From contig NZ_JADYWE010000001.1 of assembly GCF_015864955.1 (NCBI RefSeq), positions 434,001 to 498,000 on the forward strand: 64,000 nucleotides of DNA, in the 5' to 3' direction. A program made the translations under genes and the position numbers. Source of the stretch: Salinibacterium sp. NK8237 (GTDB lineage: Bacteria; Actinomycetota; Actinomycetes; Actinomycetales; Microbacteriaceae). The notes under the pieces are model-generated. The model was not told the DNA's origin and searched no databases. It saw nothing but the letters and a program-made list of their open reading frames with translations. Shown here piece after piece: positions 43,144-51,585 of this stretch (within the stretch, counting starts at the first letter, position 1; each line of letters opens with the position of its first letter).

Positions 43144-43951
43144 GTTCAAGCTCCACAAGTGAGTTAGCGAGCCCCTTCACGTAGGGGTGCCAAGGATCGG
43201 AAAGGACTTCGGAGAGTTCGCCAGAGCCGACGAGGATTCCCCGATGCATGATAGCGACATTCGTCGCGACCCGACGCACCGCAGCAAGGTCGGCGGTGAC
43301 TAGCAGGGCCGAGAATTCGCGTTGGGCTTGCAGATCGACGATGAGATCGAGAATGGCGGCACGCACATTGACGTCAATACCTGCGGTGGGATCGTCGGCC
43401 ACGAGCAGTTGCGGCTCCAAAATCATGGCGCGGGCGATCGCCACCCGTTGGCGCTGCCCCTTGCTCAGTTCGAACGGATACCGGTTCATCACCGAGAGCG
43501 GCAGCCGCACCGTATCAATGAGGGTCGCGACCGCTTCGGCGGCTTCCCGCTGACTGAAACGACGATCGCGCACAAAGATCGGTTCGGCGATATTTTCAGC
43601 AACAGTGAGCCGACTACTGAGGTGGTTGCCGGCATCCTGAGGCAGATAACCCACCCGCAAGCTCAAGTGATCACGCTTGCGTCGACTTACCGACCTCAAC
43701 TCAGTGCCCAGCACGGCGAGTTCTCCCCCGCTAAACAGCGGTGAACCGTGGGCACCGGTCTCAGCATGCAGCGCGACCGCTTTGGCGAGAGTGCTCTTGC
43801 CCGAGCCACTCTCCCCCACGACTGTCAACACCTCGCCAGCAGCAATCTCAAAACTCAGCCCGTTGACGGCAATCGAACGCGTTTCCGGATTTCGAGAGGG
43901 ATAGCGCAGCGACAGGTCGCGCGCGCTCACGGTGGGCTGAGTAGAAGTCAC
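43130..43951 (-). CDS. Peptide-type ABC ATPase with degenerate catalytic residues
   Basis: 273 residues, closest to DppF-type ATPases. Walker A GESGSGKS (46-53) and Q-loop (LPQDAG) are intact. The signature reads LSKGQ (162-166) instead of LSGGQ, the Walker B catalytic glutamate is Asp (LLVADD, D187), and the H-loop histidine is Ala (LLVTAD, A220). It should therefore bind ATP but hydrolyse it poorly if at all. The C-terminal HPYVKGLANSLVE tail is preserved. It starts 1 nt before the end of the fused double ATPase gene region (stop at 43953) and overlaps the lactonase gene. Confidence 0.88.
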   Translation of the reverse strand: MTSTQPTVSARDLSLRYPSRNPETRSIAVNGLSFEIAAGEVLTVVGESGSGKSTLAKAVALHAETGAHGSPLFSGGELAVLGTELRSVSRRKRDHLSLRVGYLPQDAGNHLSSRLTVAENIAEPIFVRDRRFSQREAAEAVATLIDTVRLPLSVMNRYPFELSKGQRQRVAIARAMILEPQLLVADDPTAGIDVNVRAAILDLIVDLQAQREFSALLVTADLAAVRRVATNVAIMHRGILVGSGELSEVLSDPWHPYVKGLANSLVELEREQR

Positions 43952-43952
43952 C

Positions 43953-45632
43953 TCAATAATCTACGGCAGTCAGCGCCCTCAGTGCTTCGCGGCGCTCTGT
44001 CTGCTCACGAGGATCCGGCACCGGCAGCGACGCCAGCAAGCGTTGAGTGTAGGGATGCTGCGGATTGCCGAGCACCTCTGAGCCCACACCCTCCTCCACG
44101 AGCTGCCCCTTGTAGAGCACCGCGATGCGATCGGAGAGCATGTCGACGACCGCAAGATCGTGACTAATGAACAGGGCTGCGAAGCCGAGATCCCGTTGCA
44201 GATCAGCGAACAGCTCAAGCACTTTCGCTTGCACCGACACATCAAGCGCACTCGTCGGTTCGTCGGCGATCAGCAGTCGTGGCCGCAAAGCGAGCGAACG
44301 GGCAAGGCTGGCGCGTTGCCGCTGTCCACCGCTTAACTCGTGCGGGAAGCGATCGCCAAAGGCTTTCGGCAACTGAACGGCTTCGAGAAGCTCATCAACA
44401 CGCGCCCGCGCATCATTAGGGTCTTCGGCCTTGCCGTGCACGATCAGCGGCTCAGCAACGCACTGAGCAATGGTGAGCAGCGGGTTGAAGCTGGAGGCGG
44501 GGTCTTGGAAGACGAAACCAATGTCGCTGCGCAGTGGTCGGAATTGACGTTCCTTGAAGCCAAGCATTTCGTGGCCCAGAACAGACAACGAACCGCCGGT
44601 GATTTTGTTGAGCCCACCAATCGCACGCCCGATCGTGGTCTTGCCGGAACCACTTTCACCAACCAGGCCGAGCACCTCACCGGGTGAGATCGTGAAGCTC
44701 ACGCGATCAACGGCACGGAACGGTGCGCGACCGAAACGGCCAGGGAACTCGATCTCGAGGTTGTCAGCAATGACGACAGGTTCGACATCCTTCTCGCCGC
44801 CAGCGGCCGCACGATCAGTCACGCGTGCGGCTGCCCGCGAAGCACCCGAACCGATACGAGGAACGGCTGCGAGTAACTTCTGCGTGTAAGGATGCTTGGC
44901 CGAATCGAACAACTGCTGAGCTGGGGCTTCTTCAACCAGCTTGCCTTGATACATCACGGCGACCCGATCGGAGAGATCGGCGACGATGCCCATGTTGTGG
45001 GTGATAAGGATGATCGCAGCACCAAACTCATCACGGCACCGGCGCAGCAGATCGAGGATCTCCGCTTGCACCGTGACGTCCAGAGCGGTTGTTGGCTCGT
45101 CGGCCACGATCAGCTCTGGCTCGAGCACGAGCGCCATGGCGATAACGACACGTTGCTTCTGCCCGCCCGAGAACTGGTGCGGGTAATAATCGACCCGCGA
45201 CTCCGGCTCCGGAATGCCCACCTTGCGCAGGATCTCGATCGCTTTCGTACGCGCCTCGCGCTTACCAACATTGCCGTGGGCGCGAAGCCCTTCTGCGATC
45301 TGCCAGCCAACCGTGAAAACGGGGTTGAGCGCTGTGGAGGGCTCTTGAAAGACCATCGCGACGTCGACGCCACGAAGCTCACGCAAGCGCTTGCCGGACA
45401 TGCCAATAACTTCTTTGCCGTTCAGCACAATGGCACCGCGTGATACTGCCGTCTCGGGCAACAGCCCGAGAACAGACTTGGCCGTCACGCTCTTGCCACT
45501 GCCGCTCTCGCCGACGATCGCCAGCACCTCGCCCGGGGCAAGACTCAGCGACACATCATCGACAGCTTTGACGTCTCCACCATCGGTCGCGAACGTTACT
45601 TCGAGATTCTTAATCTCCACAATGTTGGTCAT
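43953..45632 (-). CDS. Fused double ABC ATPase (DppD-DppF fusion) of a peptide importer
   Basis: 559 residues made of two complete ABC domains joined in one chain. The N-terminal half (1-265) has GESGSGKS, FSGGQKQR, LIVADEPTTALD and LITHNMGI; the C-terminal half (about 285-545) has GESGSGKT, LSGGQRQR, LLIADEPTSALD and FISHDLAV. Both sites look active. Fusions of this kind replace the separate DppD and DppF found in the other importer at 14.6-19.8 kb. It powers the adjacent DppB/DppC-like permeases, with which it is overlapping by 4 nt. Confidence 0.94.
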   Translation of the reverse strand: MTNIVEIKNLEVTFATDGGDVKAVDDVSLSLAPGEVLAIVGESGSGKSVTAKSVLGLLPETAVSRGAIVLNGKEVIGMSGKRLRELRGVDVAMVFQEPSTALNPVFTVGWQIAEGLRAHGNVGKREARTKAIEILRKVGIPEPESRVDYYPHQFSGGQKQRVVIAMALVLEPELIVADEPTTALDVTVQAEILDLLRRCRDEFGAAIILITHNMGIVADLSDRVAVMYQGKLVEEAPAQQLFDSAKHPYTQKLLAAVPRIGSGASRAAARVTDRAAAGGEKDVEPVVIADNLEIEFPGRFGRAPFRAVDRVSFTISPGEVLGLVGESGSGKTTIGRAIGGLNKITGGSLSVLGHEMLGFKERQFRPLRSDIGFVFQDPASSFNPLLTIAQCVAEPLIVHGKAEDPNDARARVDELLEAVQLPKAFGDRFPHELSGGQRQRASLARSLALRPRLLIADEPTSALDVSVQAKVLELFADLQRDLGFAALFISHDLAVVDMLSDRIAVLYKGQLVEEGVGSEVLGNPQHPYTQRLLASLPVPDPREQTERREALRALTAVDY

Positions 45633-46657
45633 GATCGAGCCTCCAGCGGGTCAACAGAGTCCATATCGTCGTTGAGGTCGAGCGTCGAGATAGGAGCAGT
45701 TTCTAGCGCCGGCGCCGACTGGTCGGCACGCCGACGGGTGCGCAGTCGCGGATCAGCAAGGTCATTGAGTGACTCCCCCACCAGAGTGATTCCGAGAACC
45801 ACGAGAACGATCGCGAGCCCGGGGAACAGTGACGTCCACCAGATGCCGCTCGTGACATCCGAAATCGACTTGTTGAGGTCGTAGCCCCACTCGGCCGCCG
45901 CGGATGGCTCAATACCGAAACCGAGGAAACCAAGACCCGCGAGAGTCAGGATGGCCTCAGAGCTGTTGAGCGTAAAGATCAACGGCAGGGTGCGCGTCGC
46001 GTTGCGGAACACGTGGCGGAACATGATCCGCGGAGTGCTCGAGCCAATGACCTTCGCCGATTCGACGTAAGCCTCCGACTTGATCCGTACCGTTTCAGCA
46101 CGGATAACGCGGAAATACTGCGGGATATAGACCACAGTGATCGATACCGCCGCCGCAAACACTCCACCCCAGAAACTCGACTGGCCACCGCTGATCGCAA
46201 TTGCTGCGACGATCGCGAGCAGGAGCGTCGGGAACGCGTACACCGCGTCGGAGATGACCACGAGAACGCGATCAATCCAGCTGCCAAGGTAACCCGAGAC
46301 CAAGCCGAGAAGCACTCCGGCGAAAATCGACAGTGCAACCGCGACGACGATCACGAGTAGCGCAGTTCGCGAGCCCCAAATCACTCGCGAGAGCACATCG
46401 TAGCCACCGACGGTGGTGCCCAAAATGTGTTGACCGCCGGGAGGAATTTGGGCTCCGAAGGAACCCTCTTCGTCTCGCAGCTGCGAGAAACCATAGGGAG
46501 CAAGTAGCGGAGCAAAGAGCGCCGTCAGCAAGAAGATGCCGGTCAAGATGAGCCCGGCAACGAGCATGCCGCGCTGGAGTCCTACCGACTGGCGAACCTG
46601 GTGAACAATAGGCAGTTTGCGCCATACAGCCACAAAACGTGAGGGTGTCGTTGTCAT
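45629..46657 (-). CDS. Peptide ABC transporter permease (DppC-like)
   Basis: 342 residues. Membrane helices at about 32-54 and then five between about 95 and 290. It carries the LAPYGFSQLRDEEGSFGAQIPPGGQHILGTTVGGYDVLSRVIWGSR segment of OppC/DppC N-termini and an EAA-like loop (YVESAKVIGSSTPRIMFRHVFRNA). A 45-residue polar, acidic C-terminal tail (RTRRRADQSAPALETAPISTLDLNDDMDSVDPLEARS) is unusual for the family. It starts 2 nt after the DppB-like gene. Confidence 0.92.
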   Translation of the reverse strand: MTTTPSRFVAVWRKLPIVHQVRQSVGLQRGMLVAGLILTGIFLLTALFAPLLAPYGFSQLRDEEGSFGAQIPPGGQHILGTTVGGYDVLSRVIWGSRTALLVIVVAVALSIFAGVLLGLVSGYLGSWIDRVLVVISDAVYAFPTLLLAIVAAIAISGGQSSFWGGVFAAAVSITVVYIPQYFRVIRAETVRIKSEAYVESAKVIGSSTPRIMFRHVFRNATRTLPLIFTLNSSEAILTLAGLGFLGFGIEPSAAAEWGYDLNKSISDVTSGIWWTSLFPGLAIVLVVLGITLVGESLNDLADPRLRTRRRADQSAPALETAPISTLDLNDDMDSVDPLEARS

Positions 46658-46659
46658 GA

Positions 46660-47754
46660 TTAGTACCTCACCCTCGGGTCGATAATCGCCGCAATGATAT
46701 CGACGATGAAGTTGGTCAGTGCCACGATCACCGCGAGCAACACCACAATGCCCTGCACCGCCACGAAGTCACGAGCACCCAAGTACTCGACGAGCTTGAA
46801 GCCAAGGCCCTTCCACTCGAAGGTGGTTTCAGTCAGCACCGCGCCTCCCAACAGAAGTGCGATCTGCAAACCGATAACAGTGATGATCGGAATGAGCGCG
46901 GGCTTGTAGGCATGCTTGCGCACGAGACGGTATTCGCTCACGCCACGGGAGCGCGCAGCATCCACGTAGTCCATCGACAGCGAACCAATGACGTTGGTGC
47001 GCACGAGCCGCAAGAAGATGCCGGCCGTGAGCAGCCCGAGCGCGAGACCAGGAAGCACGGCGTGCGAGAGCACATCGCCGATTGCTGCCGGGCTGCCCAG
47101 ACGGAACGCGTCAATCAAGTAGATACCCGACTTGTTGTCGAGCGTCGTCAGTTGCAACTCTGTGCGAGTGGATGCTCGGCCTGCCACCGGCAACACCTTC
47201 AGCCAGACGGCAAACACGAGCTTGAGAAGCAGCCCCGCGAAGAAGACCGGAGTCGCGTAGGCGAGGATCGCGGCAACCCGCAGCACGGCATCCGGCCACT
47301 TGTCGCGGTAGTACGCCGCGACCATGCCGAGCGGAATACCCACGACGAGAGCCACGAGTACAGCGTAAAACGCAAGCTCGAGAGTGGCGCTGCCGTAGGT
47401 GACCAGCAACTCAGAAACGGGACGACCATCAGTGATGGCGGTACCAAAATTGCCGGTGAAGACCTGACCGAGGTACTCGAAATACTGAACCAAGAGCGGA
47501 CGATCGTAGCCTGCAGCGCTAATGCGTTCCGCAAGCTGGGCTGCCGTGAGCCGGTCGCCCAGAGCCGCCGTGATGGGGTCACCGATCGAGCGCATCAACA
47601 AGAACACCATCGTCACGAGGATGAACACGGTCGGGAAAATCAGAAGAAAGCGAACTATAAGAAAACGAGCAAGAGGATTTGTGATCCCCCGAAAACGCCG
47701 GGTGGGCGGTTCTGACTGTGCCGGATTGATCACGGCGGGAGCGGACTGCGACAT
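46660..47754 (-). CDS. Peptide ABC transporter permease (DppB-like)
   Basis: 364 residues, six membrane helices. The N-terminal segment ARFLIVRFLLIFPTVFILVTMVFLLMRSIGDP is the DppB/OppB type, and the loop YVDAARSRGVSEYRLVRKHAYKPALIP is the ATPase-contact region. It shares an operon with the upstream substrate-binding protein, separated by a 108-bp spacer that contains a hairpin. Confidence 0.93.
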   Translation of the reverse strand: MSQSAPAVINPAQSEPPTRRFRGITNPLARFLIVRFLLIFPTVFILVTMVFLLMRSIGDPITAALGDRLTAAQLAERISAAGYDRPLLVQYFEYLGQVFTGNFGTAITDGRPVSELLVTYGSATLELAFYAVLVALVVGIPLGMVAAYYRDKWPDAVLRVAAILAYATPVFFAGLLLKLVFAVWLKVLPVAGRASTRTELQLTTLDNKSGIYLIDAFRLGSPAAIGDVLSHAVLPGLALGLLTAGIFLRLVRTNVIGSLSMDYVDAARSRGVSEYRLVRKHAYKPALIPIITVIGLQIALLLGGAVLTETTFEWKGLGFKLVEYLGARDFVAVQGIVVLLAVIVALTNFIVDIIAAIIDPRVRY

Positions 47755-47787
47755 ACCTACCTATCGTGCAGAGAACGAAGACGAGGA

Positions 47788-47814
47788 GGTGACCCACATC
47801 GTGTGTGGGCCACC
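47788..47814 (-). terminator. Hairpin between substrate-binding protein and permease genes
   Basis: On the minus strand GGTGGCCCACA pairs with TGTGGGTCACC (one G-T pair), loop CACGA, followed by TCCTCGTCTTCG. Probably a partial terminator or RNA-stability element that keeps binding-protein mRNA more abundant than permease mRNA. Confidence 0.65.
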
Positions 47815-47862
47815 CCCTTTCGTCACTACGCTAGGCCAAGGCCTAACTAGAGCGAATTGCTC

Positions 47863-49485
47863 CTATTTGGCCAAGCTGCCGTAGCGGAACTTGAACGAAC
47901 CGTCGAGCGTAGCTCCGGTAACGTCCTTGCCCGTCACAGCGATCTGTGCGCCCTGAAGGAACGGCACGGTCGACAGCTGAGCTGCAACCTTCGCCTGAAT
48001 GTCCTCGATCATTCCCTCACGCGTAGCAGGGTCGAGTTCGGTGGCCTGAGCCACGATCAGATCGTTAACTTCGGCATCCGCATAGTGGTTAGCGAGGAAG
48101 TTACCGTCTCCGAAGAACGGGGTCAGGTAGTTGTCAGCGTCGGAGTAGTCCGGGAACCAACCCAGCTGGTAAGCCGGGTAAGCATCGGCCGTACGCTCGC
48201 TCGCGTAGGTAACCCACTCGGTCGACTGCAGGTTGACTTCGAAGATTCCGTCAGCCTCAAGCTGGCTCTTGACCAACGCGTACTCGTCACCCGAAGACTC
48301 GCCGTAGTGGTCTGGGTTGTACTGGAGGTTAAGAGCTACCGGAGTCTCGACACCGGCATCCGCGAGACGCTTTTGCGCTGCTTCAACGCTCGGGCCGCCG
48401 TCGCCGTCGCCGTAGAGGTCCTTGAGAACCTCGGTAGCGCCGGTCAGTCCGTCGGGAACGTAGGAGTACAGCGGCAGGTAGGTGCCCTTGTAAACCTGGT
48501 CAGAGATTTCCTGGCGGTCGATGAGGTCAGCAACAGCACCGCGAACAGCGAGCGACTTCTCGGCGTCAGCCTCGGGAGTCTTCGCGCCGTAGGGCTGCGT
48601 GTCGAAGTTGAACACGATGTAGCGGATTTCTCCACCGGGGCCAACGATCACATTGACGTTGTCGTTGGTCTCAAGGTCAGCGACGTCGGTTGCAGACAGG
48701 CTGCGGTGTGCGACATCAATGTTGCCCTCTTGAACATCGAGCTTCAAGTTTGAGGCATCGGTGTAGTACTTCAGCGTGATGCTGTCAGTAGCTGCAGCGC
48801 CAAGAACACCCTGGTAGTCGGGGTTGGCCGTGAACGACACGATGTTGTTGAAGTCGTAGCTGTCGATGACGTACTGGCCAGCGAAAGCCATGCCGTCAAC
48901 GATCTCTTCATCGGGGGTAACCGAGTCAGCAGAGAATACTTCTTCATCAACAATCGGGGCAGCCGGGCTCGACAGAATCTGAGCGAACGTCTGGTCGTTA
49001 CCGTTGATCAAGTGAAAGACCACGGTGGTGTCATCGACGGCTTCAACGCTGTCGATATTTCCGAGAAGAACAGAAGGACCGTTCTCGTCGTTGATCGCAA
49101 TCTGGCGATCGAAGCTAAACTTCACGTCCGATGAGGTGAGGTCATTGCCGTTGGCGAATGTGAGGCCCGGCTTGAGCACGACCGTGTATTCGTCTTCGCT
49201 CGTGTACTCCGCGGACTCAGCAATGTCAGGTTCAACATCAGAGGTGCCGAGCGGCGAGTTGAGCAGGAACGGGAAAACCTGGTTCATCAGGGCAAACGAA
49301 CCGTTGTCGTACGAACCGGCCGGGTCGAGGAACGTGACTTTGTCAGTCGTGCCCACGATAAGCGACTCGGAACCGCCAGAGCTGGAGTCATCTCCAGCTT
49401 GGCAACCGGTCAAAGCGAGCGCGAACGCTGCTGTGCCGGCAATTGCAGCAAGGACTCGCTTGCTGCTCTTGGATGCGGATGTCAT
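47863..49485 (-). CDS. Peptide-type ABC transporter substrate-binding lipoprotein (family 5)
   Basis: 540 residues. The signal peptide ends in the lipobox LALTGC, so the mature protein is anchored to the outer face of the membrane. SBP_bac_5 features include the VEPDIAESAEYTSEDEYTVVLKPGLTFANGNDLTSSDVKFSFDR block and QLGWFPDYSDADNYLTPFFGDGNFLANHY near the C-terminus. It delivers peptides or similar ligands to the downstream permease and fused ATPase. The six-gene operon runs 49485 to 42106. Confidence 0.92.
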   Translation of the reverse strand: MTSASKSSKRVLAAIAGTAAFALALTGCQAGDDSSSGGSESLIVGTTDKVTFLDPAGSYDNGSFALMNQVFPFLLNSPLGTSDVEPDIAESAEYTSEDEYTVVLKPGLTFANGNDLTSSDVKFSFDRQIAINDENGPSVLLGNIDSVEAVDDTTVVFHLINGNDQTFAQILSSPAAPIVDEEVFSADSVTPDEEIVDGMAFAGQYVIDSYDFNNIVSFTANPDYQGVLGAAATDSITLKYYTDASNLKLDVQEGNIDVAHRSLSATDVADLETNDNVNVIVGPGGEIRYIVFNFDTQPYGAKTPEADAEKSLAVRGAVADLIDRQEISDQVYKGTYLPLYSYVPDGLTGATEVLKDLYGDGDGGPSVEAAQKRLADAGVETPVALNLQYNPDHYGESSGDEYALVKSQLEADGIFEVNLQSTEWVTYASERTADAYPAYQLGWFPDYSDADNYLTPFFGDGNFLANHYADAEVNDLIVAQATELDPATREGMIEDIQAKVAAQLSTVPFLQGAQIAVTGKDVTGATLDGSFKFRYGSLAK

Positions 49486-49523
49486 ATCCGTCTACCTCTT
49501 CCTGTTGCGTGCAGAAAATGCGA

Positions 49524-49543
49524 CGGCGCGTTTGTAGGCGCCG
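49524..49543 (-). terminator. Hairpin between dnaG and the second importer operon
   Basis: CGGCGC and GCGCCG form a stem with an 8-nt loop; on the minus strand it is followed by TCGCATTTTCTGC. It could end the dnaG transcript or lie in the leader of the binding-protein gene. Confidence 0.5.
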
Positions 49544-49645
49544 CACATCGTAGTTGTCCAGTAGTAACACACGAGGAACCTTCGAGACTAGGTCGTCCGC
49601 CCCCGAACAGGGGATGTTTACACGACTGCAACCAAAGACGCTGAA

Positions 49646-51553
49646 CTAAGCGTCATCGTGGAGCGCTCGACGCTCCGCTTCGATCCTCATCAGGTCACGT
49701 TGGGTCTGCACATAACGCTCGGGATCGCTCTCACGGACCATGCGCTGGAGCACGCCGAGCAACTCACGCTTCTGGCGGAGAAAGTCCCGCTCGATGAGGT
49801 CTGTAGTGACCTGCACGCAATACACCGGGATGCGCTCTTCGCGCTCCGGAATGGGGGCAACACTGAGCTGCTTCACGAACGTGGAGAACGACGACGGCAC
49901 CTCATCGGCGACCGCCGATGCCCAACCAGGATCGAGCGCTCGGTCAGCGAGAGACGCGATCGCATCCCGCACGACCGCAAGCGATGGCTCAGCAATTGAA
50001 ATCTGGGTGAGCTTGCCGATCAGCTCGGCGCCGACGACATCCGGATGCTGCAGCACCGCCATGAGGGCGTCGCGTTCTAGACGCGTGATGGCATCGACGC
50101 GCAGGTTCATGATCGACGGCCCCGGCTGTGCTGGCGCTTCCCCAAAACCCTCTGGCGGAGTCTGCGTCGATGGAGCGGACTGCGACTGCTGCGGTGCCTT
50201 CGAGGGCCCAGACGGGGCAACGTGACGCTTCGCTTCGGTGACAGCGGCCTGAACCTCAGTGGGCTCCATGCCGAGCCAGCCCGCAACACTGCGCACATAG
50301 CCAATACCGAGCGCCGAGTCACGAATACCGGCAACCACGGGGGCCGCAGCGCGCAAGGCAGCAACACGACCCTCAACTGTTTCGAGATCGTGCACCGCCA
50401 GCTCACGACGAATCTTGAACTCGAACATCGGCTTGCGCGTGGTGACGAGACGACGCACCGCGCCGTCACCCTTCTTGAGTCGCAAATCGCACGGGTCGAG
50501 CCCGTCGGATGCCACCGCAACGAAGGTTTGCGCTGCAAAACGGTGTTCCTCGGCGAACGCACGGTTCGCGGCCTTCTGGCCCGCCTCATCCGGGTCAAAG
50601 GTGAAGATCACTTCACCCGTGGCGGTGGTGTCTGCGTTGTCGTAATCGCCAATCATGCGACGAACAATCTTGATGTGGTCGACGCCGAACGCGGTTCCAC
50701 AGGTAGCGACAGCGGTCGTAACTCCCGCAAGATGGCAGGCCATGACATCCGTATAGCCCTCGACGACCACGATCTGCTTGCCGCGCGAAATATCTTTCTT
50801 GGCAAGATCGAGCCCGTAGAGCACTTGGCTCTTGTGATACACCGGGGTCTCGGGAGTGTTCAGGTACTTGGGGCCCTTGTCATCGTCGAGCAAGCGGCGG
50901 GCACCGAAGCCGAGCGTTTGGCCCGTGACATCGCGGATGGGCCACACCAGCCGACCACGGAAACGATCGTAATAATCGCCCCGCTCCCCCTTGCCGATGA
51001 GGCCGGCGACGACGAGGTCTTCTGAGGAGTACCCCAACTTGTTGAGGTGCTTCGTGAGCGCACCACCGCGCGGCGCAAAGCCAATACCGAAGCGCTCGGC
51101 CGCGGACTGGTCGAAACCACGCTCACCCAAGAAGCTACGACCTGGCGCCGCTTCTGGGGTCGCCAACTGAGCGACGAAGAAGTCGGATGCAGCCTGATTA
51201 GCAGCCAAGATGCGAGCGCGATTGCCGTGATCGGTTGCCGCGCCGCCATCCTCATAGTGAAGTTCGTAGCCGAGGCGCCCGGCCAAGCGCTCGACGGCCT
51301 CGGAGAAGGAAACGTGATCCATGCGCTGCAGGAAGGTGTAAACATCGCCGCCTTCACCGCATCCGAAGCAGTGATAAAACCCGACCTGGGGCCGCACGTG
51401 GAAGCTAGGGCTGCGCTCTTCGTGGAAAGGGCAGAGGCCCTTCATCGAGCCGGAACCAGCGCTCTTGAGCGTGACGTAGTCGCCAACGATATCGGCGAGG
51501 TTGGTGCGCGAACGCACCTCGTCGATATCGCTTCTTTTAATCAGGCCAGCCAC
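49646..51553 (-). CDS. dnaG: DNA primase
   Basis: 635 residues from GTG 51553; a start at 51610 would overlap dgt and precede the conserved LIKRSDIDEVRSRTNLADIV. The N-terminal zinc finger has C41, H44, C62 and C65 (CPFHEERSPSFHVRPQVGFYHCFGC). The TOPRIM catalytic core follows (VVVEGYTDVMACHLAG and FTFDPDEAGQKAANRAF). The C-terminal helicase-interaction region is preceded by a Pro/Ser/Gln-rich linker near residue 440. It makes RNA primers for replication. TAGAAT lies 7 nt before the GTG, so the mRNA may be leaderless or made with dgt. Confidence 0.96.
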   Translation of the reverse strand: MAGLIKRSDIDEVRSRTNLADIVGDYVTLKSAGSGSMKGLCPFHEERSPSFHVRPQVGFYHCFGCGEGGDVYTFLQRMDHVSFSEAVERLAGRLGYELHYEDGGAATDHGNRARILAANQAASDFFVAQLATPEAAPGRSFLGERGFDQSAAERFGIGFAPRGGALTKHLNKLGYSSEDLVVAGLIGKGERGDYYDRFRGRLVWPIRDVTGQTLGFGARRLLDDDKGPKYLNTPETPVYHKSQVLYGLDLAKKDISRGKQIVVVEGYTDVMACHLAGVTTAVATCGTAFGVDHIKIVRRMIGDYDNADTTATGEVIFTFDPDEAGQKAANRAFAEEHRFAAQTFVAVASDGLDPCDLRLKKGDGAVRRLVTTRKPMFEFKIRRELAVHDLETVEGRVAALRAAAPVVAGIRDSALGIGYVRSVAGWLGMEPTEVQAAVTEAKRHVAPSGPSKAPQQSQSAPSTQTPPEGFGEAPAQPGPSIMNLRVDAITRLERDALMAVLQHPDVVGAELIGKLTQISIAEPSLAVVRDAIASLADRALDPGWASAVADEVPSSFSTFVKQLSVAPIPEREERIPVYCVQVTTDLIERDFLRQKRELLGVLQRMVRESDPERYVQTQRDLMRIEAERRALHDDA

Positions 51554-51585
51554 AATCGCAATTCTAGGCCGAGCGGCCGACGACT

